NCBI GenBank assembly: GCA_948099385.1
Contig: CANUEZ040000165.1
Span: forward strand, 4,228,501-4,292,500
Reading direction: 5' to 3'
DNA length: 64,000 nt
Origin: Fasciola hepatica
Taxonomy: Eukaryota; Platyhelminthes; Trematoda; Plagiorchiida; Fasciolidae
Positions 58,906-64,000 of the stretch are shown piece after piece (within the stretch, counting starts at the first letter, position 1; every line of letters begins with the position of its first letter). The position numbers and the translations under genes are program-made. Below the pieces are notes generated by a model, which did no database searches, had not been told where the DNA came from, and saw only the letters and a list, made by a program, of their open reading frames with translations.

Positions 58906-60180
58906 TTGATGTTTAAGGCTCTGAAAAGAATATTACAAGGCACAATAGTGCGTCATTTAGAGAAGAACAAGCCAGCAACTATCAACCAACATGGGCTCTG
59001 CCACAGGCATTCTTATCTTTCCAACTCAACTAATCTCGTGGATAAGGTAACCTGGCGAGTTGACCAGGAAGGGCCGATGGAAGTCTGCTATCTGGACTTC
59101 CAGAAGGTCTTTAATTTGGCTAATCACAGGCTGCTCGGAGAAAAGGTGGAATCGTTCCAAATCACGGCGAAAATAATAGTGGATTTTACAAAGCCTGAAT
59201 ATGTGGGTTTCCCGAGTGAGAGTAGAAGGCCGATTTTCGAATAATAAAGGATTACTTGGCGGAGTTATTATTAGTTTATTTCGGATAACGCTGAGGCATG
59301 CTGCAGCGCAGGACCGAGCAGTAAATTTAAAAGTTGAATAAGAAATTCAGGAGGATTTTACAATTATGCGCATGCGATTGAATGTGAGAGGAAGCCTTTA
59401 AGTCAATTTCGTGGTAGCGTCTGGTAAATTTAAACTCAAGACCAGATAGTCTAGCCGGCCGGAGATGAGGTGTAAATAATCTGCTAAAGTATGGCGCGGA
59501 TTAGAAAAAGTAAAAAGACACAAATCCTACGTGAGGACGGCTGTCCTGTCGGAGAACCAGACTGGATTCACGGATACATGGTTACCGTTGAAAGGAACAC
59601 CCTCGGGGGAGACATAATAAAGCAATAGCGCTTTGCACATGTATGAGAGGGGCCAGAACGTTAAAAGCGATGAAGAGAGGTGGTATTACTCATAAAAAAC
59701 AAGGGTCAGCCCTGGAACCCCTGTAGTTTGTGGTGTACAATAAGAAACGTTGAAGACGGGTTAGAAAGCCCGTGTTTTTCAATCGCGGACGGCATCAAGG
59801 TGGCAGGGGCACCAGATGACGTGGCTGTTCACCGTGATCTAGGCAAGGTATACCGGCGGTCAGTGGCATGGGATCTTGCCCTCGATTCGAGCAAATGTCA
59901 ACACCTCCTCAAAGAGGTAAAACCATGGCCCATCCGATATTTAGGTCTATCAGGCCACTGGATGTTACTGGCTCAGGTCATGGAAGCGCTGGATTTGGGA
60001 GGGGTGATAAGTGCTGACATAGCCGAATCTCTGGTTTCACAAATGATCAAGGAAGCGCGTTGAGCCTCGGAACAGCTGAGGAGGGCGGTCGAGGCTCTGC
60101 CTCATTCCTCGTTTATACGGCCAGCTCTTAGAACATCATGTTCCTGCGTGAACCAAGGGCGCTCTGGAGAGTCGATATAT
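58906..60180 (+). pseudogene. LINE reverse transcriptase, decayed (CR1-like)
   Basis: The first frame has NQHGLCHRHSYLSNSTNLVD and then CYLDFQKVFNLANHRLL (58,906-59,244 frame, palm motif at about 59,089-59,136). A minus-strand 3' end of another element lies at 59,262-59,480. A second frame (59,680-60,063) carries FSIADGIKVAGAPDD at 59,776-59,820, where the catalytic box should read FADDIK, followed by WDLALDSSKCQHL, the conserved Lys-Cys block. FIRPAL near 60,110 fits the VRPxLE block. Frame changes, the foreign insertion and the broken catalytic box make it dead. Confidence 0.75.
59262..59480 (-). mobile_element. 5'-truncated retroelement 3' end inserted in the LINE RT
   Basis: On the minus strand it ends with AATAAA (59,280-59,275) plus a CTAATAATAAC tail. 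It aligns with 62,740-62,967 (plus), including the TCGGATAAC and AGGCATGC blocks near the end and the block TTTAAGTCA...AAATTTRAACTCAAG. It lies between RT blocks of the plus-strand LINE, so it inserted later. The target duplication is not clear. Confidence 0.55.
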
Positions 60181-60559
60181 TGCTGCATCTAACGGCACCC
60201 TGCGAGACTCTATTTCACACAGGTACAAACCTTTTGTAAAAACCTTGCTCGTATGTCCAGCCTTGAGTGTGCTCTTTGTAGCGTAAGAGCGTTCCTATGG
60301 TGCCGCACTAAACGGCAGAACAAACAAATCACCCATGTCTATACCCGACAGCTGATCTTAAGTCTTGAACTCCTCTGCCTATTCACCCCAGCCTCCAATA
60401 TGCGATAAAGAAAAGGTATTGGGACCTAGACGCTGTGCCTGAGATTTCCCTTCCGGTCGTTGACCAATCTAGTTGTAAGTCACTGCCCCTCACCCAAACA
60501 TTCCTAATCCTTACTGTCAGAAGTCAGCTATTCGGGAGAAGCAACCAGCATGTTGTTTA
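60181..60559. other. Junction of two converging LINEs
   Basis: No clear motif; probably the worn 3' ends of the plus-strand LINE (to the left) and the minus-strand LINE (to the right). Confidence 0.35.
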
Positions 60560-60990
60560 AGCGTCAAACAAGGAAACCTCGATTGCCGTCAATTATTCGG
60601 CGATTTATAAGCCTCTTGCACCAATCAACTTGCTCGATTCACAACTTGCCCGAAAACCATTTTCTGACCAATCAAGAAATGCGGTTGATGTGGCAAAACA
60701 AAACCGCCCATGCCTGCACACAATACTCTAGGAGAGGTCGCATCAAAGCCTCGGAAAGTAGGAGGAAGACATCCGGTTTTGCCCCCCCCCCCCCCCCCGA
60801 CGGTCATACACCCTAGTTAACACCCCCTTGGCCATACGTGCTGCTCTCTGGCATTGTCTTGAAGGCTCAAAGTTCTGCTTGACTGTTAAACCTGGGTCTC
60901 TTACCTCCAACACTCTTCGAAAAGGAATGCCGCTCGTTCCGCCCACGGCGGTACTCAGGACTTGACATTTAGCAAAGTCGAACCATCCCT
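60560..60990 (-). pseudogene. LINE reverse-transcriptase C-terminal part (3' half of a split element)
   Basis: On the minus strand GWFDFAKCQVL (about 60,986-60,954) is the LxFNxxKCxV block after the catalytic box. VRDPGLTVKQNFEPSRQCQ further on is the conserved DLGVxVxxxLxPSxQC block. Beyond a C17 tract at 60,782-60,798, and in another frame, LMRPLLEYCVQAWA (about 60,752-60,711) is the VRPxLEYCxxxW block. The homopolymer sits exactly where the frame changes. The N-terminal half lies at 62,965-63,620, split off by a later insertion. Confidence 0.7.
60782..60798. repeat. C17 homopolymer (G17 on the LINE sense strand)
   Basis: Seventeen consecutive cytosines, seen directly, inside the decayed RT of the minus-strand LINE. 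Confidence 0.9.
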
Positions 60991-61802
60991 CAAGTAGTTC
61001 CAATTTCTAGATACTAGAGGTTTTTCTTTACTACTGACCGCTGATCCTCAGCTGGGAGCACCCAGACTGCGTTTTTCTATTTTTACTTTTCCAGACAACC
61101 GCTGATGATGCCTTCCCTTCGATGGCTTGGCATAATACCTGGCCCACATTTCCTGCTGAAAACTCGATACCTGCTCGTCATTTCGTCACTACCACACAGG
61201 CCATGCTCTCGCAAACTGGTCGCAAGCTCCTGGATTATTCGATCTCTATGTGACAACGCCAATATCACTCAAGCGAAGCCCGCCAGTGCGGGCCGCGGTC
61301 AGATCCACCACTTTGGCCAACGCACATCGGGCTTGCAGGACGTCTGCAACGATGGGCGGACGCAGATAGGATTGCGGATGGCACCTGTCAACGAAAACGG
61401 TTTTCAGGTTGGGTGTCCCGTGCACGGTCAGCCCCACCCACCAGCACCGGTCGCAGCAAAGACTCATTCATCCGAAATGCTACAAATATGGAACTATCTC
61501 CCCAGTTACCGCTCATTTTTCATCGTACTTGTCTCCATCCTCGCAACCTTAACTTACCGCTTGTTACGTCCAGAAAAATCTACTTTCCCTAGCACATAAT
61601 TATCGCGGGGTTAAAAGACCGTTTCCGTACTCGGCTTACCGTTCATGATCCTTTTTTCCCGATGATTCGCGCCAAACTGCCCGCTTGTCCTATTAGCAAA
61701 CTTAACCAATCCCCGAGATAAAACTCGCTTTTATTTTATAAGTTATCAATATATTTGCAAGAGTCACATTTATTGTTGCCATACACTTCCGTACCACAAT
61801 GT

Positions 61803-62460
61803 CCGGTATTCTATCTTGGTAAATCCTCCCAGACAATTTTGATTCTTGCATCTCTCCGGTCATCATGTTCGGCCCTTAGATAACGATAATCAAAAGTAAA
61901 TACTTACCTGCCATTTAAATACTCGCCCAGTACCCATTTCTATTTTGGTGCATCACATTTCACCTTTATGAAAGTAAGCAATGTGCGCAACGAATACATG
62001 TTTACATCCTGCCACTTCTTCCACCATCACTCCAGCGACCTCGCCAGATGTGATGTCCGTTTGGTTTATCACGGACTCCACCCACATCCAGCCGCCCAAC
62101 TTCGCAACTGTTTTCAGCCTTTGTTGGTGCTCTTTCAAATCCGGTATTCTATCTTGGTAAATCCTCCCAGGCAATATTGCTTCTTGCATCTCTCTGGTCT
62201 TTATTTTCGGCCCTTAGATAACGATAATCAAACGTAAATACTTACCTGCCATTCAAATACTCATCTGTGCAAACCGTGTGTCTGCTACTATCATGGCTAC
62301 GCATCACAAACTGATTTGTCGCCCAGTACCCATTTCTATATTGGTGCATCACATTCCCCCCTCATGAACGTTACCAATGTGCGCAACGATTATATGCTTG
62401 CGTCCGGTCACTTCTTTTACCATCACCTAGGCAATCACTCTCTACAAATGAGTCCTTCAT
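61803..62460 (+). repeat. Imperfect direct duplication of a ~340-bp unit
   Basis: CCGGTATTCTATCTTGGTAA at 61,803 recurs at 62,141, and the similarity continues through GCCCAGTACCCATTTCTAT (61,926 and 62,319) and AATGTGCGCAACGA to about 62,460. The second unit has ~55 bp extra (about 62,264-62,318), so one copy gained or lost that piece. Confidence 0.8.
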
Positions 62461-62943
62461 TGGGTATTTAACGGACTCAGCCAATATTTGGTCGCTGAAC
62501 GTTTCAAGGAAAATCTTCGAAAGATTTTGATTGTTCTTTGTCTGCAAATTCATTCCTCTCATAGTCTGATTTCCAATCCAAAGCCGTGCCACACTCCGCG
62601 GAGCGCTGTAGCTGGTTCATGTCTCCCTCGGAAACTTCTTTTCCCTCGAAGTGAACAAAACTTTCGTCAATTCTGTTTGATTCTCTTGTTGCATAGCACT
62701 TCTTGTTGTACTGTTCCAGGAAGAGTCAGCTACCTTCGACCAGCCAGACCCCGACTTGACCGGGTTGGCCACCCGACCTTGAGTTCAAATTTGCCGGGCG
62801 CCGCCACAGAGAGTGACTTAAATACTTTCTCCTCTACAATATTGAGTGCACATACCTTAACCAACCTCTTGGAATTCGGACTCTACGTCCAATTGTACCG
62901 TTTGATCTTGCGTTAAAGCATGCCTCGGGTTATCCGAAATAAA

Positions 62944-62967
62944 CCATTATCATTATCATTATCATTT
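62944..62967 (+). repeat. (ATTATC)n 3' tail of the nested element
   Basis: Three to four ATTATC units directly after AATAAA at 62,938-62,943. Simple-sequence 3' tails are typical of CR1/RTE-like non-LTR elements and their dependants. Confidence 0.75.
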
Positions 62968-63620
62968 AGCGTGATCAAAGGGTAAATCCTATCGATCCAC
63001 CCACCTGAGAACCGCATCTGTACCCTATATCAAATTGCTCGCCACCATCTTCCTTATATTTGCAGAGATCAAACACAGGTTGCTCAATTCATTCACTGGG
63101 TCATTTATGTAGGGGAAGGAGGGCGTAGGTCTCAGTACCGAGCCCGGTGGCACGCCACCAGTAGCCCGCTCCGACTTCGATAAATAACCACCCACTTTGA
63201 CACAGAAATTATGACTTCCAAAAGGGTGTGCTATCCAATCCCGCGCTTTCCCGATTAGCTAGACACAAGCAAAATTGGTTTTCCCTTGTATTTTCCAAGC
63301 ACCCACACAATACTGGTGTCAAGCTAACTGGTTCATAGTTCCCTGCCTTCTGTCTGGATCTTAGCTTGCATGTTGCTGCAACAGTGGTCTTTTAGCAGTC
63401 CTCCGGCACCTAAATCTCCCTTAGCGACGCTTAGTACTGCTGGGTGCCAGGCCCTGATAACATATCTGGAAGGGGCCGGGCAAATGCTGGATAGATGGCA
63501 TCCGGTCCGGCAGCTTTTTGCTTGCCCAGCTACTTTAATCCCCGGGGTACCTCGTTTTCACTTTCAGTGAGCTTCTGAAGCATCAAAGTACTCCCAAACT
63601 CCAAGTCCGTCATAGTTGGC
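62965..63620 (-). pseudogene. LINE reverse-transcriptase N-terminal part (5' half of a split element)
   Basis: On the minus strand KAAGPDAIYPAF (about 63,516-63,481) is the entry block, followed by NYEPVSLTPVLC (NYRPVSLTSV block, near 63,345). HNFCVKVGG and then GVPPGSVLRP (near 63,160) form the SGVPQGSVLGP block. PYINDPVNELSN in a shifted frame (near 63,110-63,075) is the YINDL block. Downstream, ANIRKM stands at the catalytic FADDxK box. The frame reaches PFDHAK at the insertion boundary, and the other half resumes with GWFDFAKC at 60.99 kb, so the same residues occur on both sides. Stops and frameshifts make it dead. Confidence 0.65.
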
Positions 63621-64000
63621 ATGTGATCCTTAGGACGCATGCTCTTGTTATTAATAATAACAATGGCATGTTTCTAGGCCTCGGTTAAGGTACACACGCA
63701 AATGCTTGATATCAGTGAACGACAACACTCGTCACGATAAAATATTCACAGACGTTGAAAGATTAGCTTCACGTTTCACCAACAGTACAAAAAGCTGCAT
63801 GGAGTTTGAGTGGGGCAGAGTGGAAGACGACTCAAGCGGTCAATACGAATCAGTTCCAAATAAGGTGATGACAGGTAAAGGACCGGCGGTAGCGTCCAAT
63901 TATTCTAGGCGAGAAATTTGGGCTACGGCTGTTTCTGTAGTGGATTTATGCTCGCAGTTGGTGGTCAATTTGGGTTGAGCGATCAGTCTATTAACGTGGA
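63621..64000. other. Right edge, unrecognised 90-codon frame
   Basis: A plus frame at 63,706-63,978 is open for 90 codons with a mixed, charged composition, but no motif I can name; it could belong to a LINE or be chance. There is a short ATTATTAATAATAAC run near 63,649. Confidence 0.25.

Larger units (their letters stand above)
60991..62967 (+). mobile_element. R1-related retroelement nested in a minus-strand LINE
   Basis: About 2 kb. Its 5' part (61,030-61,460) aligns with the middle-5' part of R1 (43,390-43,850), including CAGCTGGG, CACCCAGACTGCGT and CAGCCCCACCCACCA blocks. The following part is not R1: it holds a direct duplication (61,803-62,460) and a 3' section shared with 59,262-59,480. 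The 3' terminus is GAAATAAACC followed by (ATTATC)3-type repeats (62,944-62,967). The flanks share a worn repeat, CATTTAGC at about 60,967 and at 62,963, and both sides encode consecutive parts of one RT. This is the expected signature of target-primed reverse transcription. The element has no recognisable RT of its own. Confidence 0.6.

Noticed and set aside
1..64000. CRISPR arrays, rRNA, tRNA, operons or prophage
   Set aside because: None seen; spacing of repeats, element types and lack of dense coding frames point to animal nuclear DNA.

Overview
The window looks like a piece of a repeat-rich animal genome. It carries a BEL/Pao LTR retrotransposon, many decayed AP-endonuclease/reverse-transcriptase (EN/RT) LINE copies of CR1/Jockey-like character on both strands, and very large inverted repeats. 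There is no operon organisation, no prokaryotic gene and no host protein-coding gene that I can support. An invertebrate, possibly a flatworm, would fit, but that is inference; no single-copy gene fixes the taxon.

Layout. 1-267: edge of an open coiled-coil ORF (minus), probably LINE ORF1. 1.74-5.2 kb: a copy of a roughly 2.9-kb dispersed repeat (called R1 here), followed by a second copy of its 5' end. 5.65-8.48 kb: a decayed EN-RT LINE (minus). 11.76-20 kb: at least four further LINE fragments (11.76-12.5, 13.9-16.6 and 17.45-17.9 plus; 18.9-19.7 minus). 22,134-28,827: a complete BEL/Pao provirus-like element (minus) with paired LTRs and a 5-bp target duplication, recently inserted but broken by three stops and one frameshift. 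32.15-34.2 kb: a LINE (plus).

35,441-48,028 is a giant palindrome: two 5,567-bp arms without net indels, at roughly 99.6% identity by eye, around a 1,454-bp spacer that holds a LINE ORF1-like reading frame. Each arm contains an R1 copy. A second inverted repeat starts at its right edge (1,405-bp arms at 48,025-49,429 and 53,811-55,215, spacer 4,381 bp). The two systems overlap by only 4 bp (TGAC).

56.5-60.2 kb: a LINE with ORF1-like, EN and RT remnants (plus), itself carrying a short minus-strand retroelement 3' end. 60.56-63.62 kb: a convergent LINE (minus) split by a roughly 2-kb R1-related insertion that ends in AATAAA plus an (ATTATC)n tail and has a worn target duplication. This nested insertion best shows that R1-type repeats move by target-primed reverse transcription.

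Nothing here works as a cellular pathway: the window is a layered graveyard of retroelements. The youngest structures appear to be the Pao insertion and the two near-identical inverted repeats.
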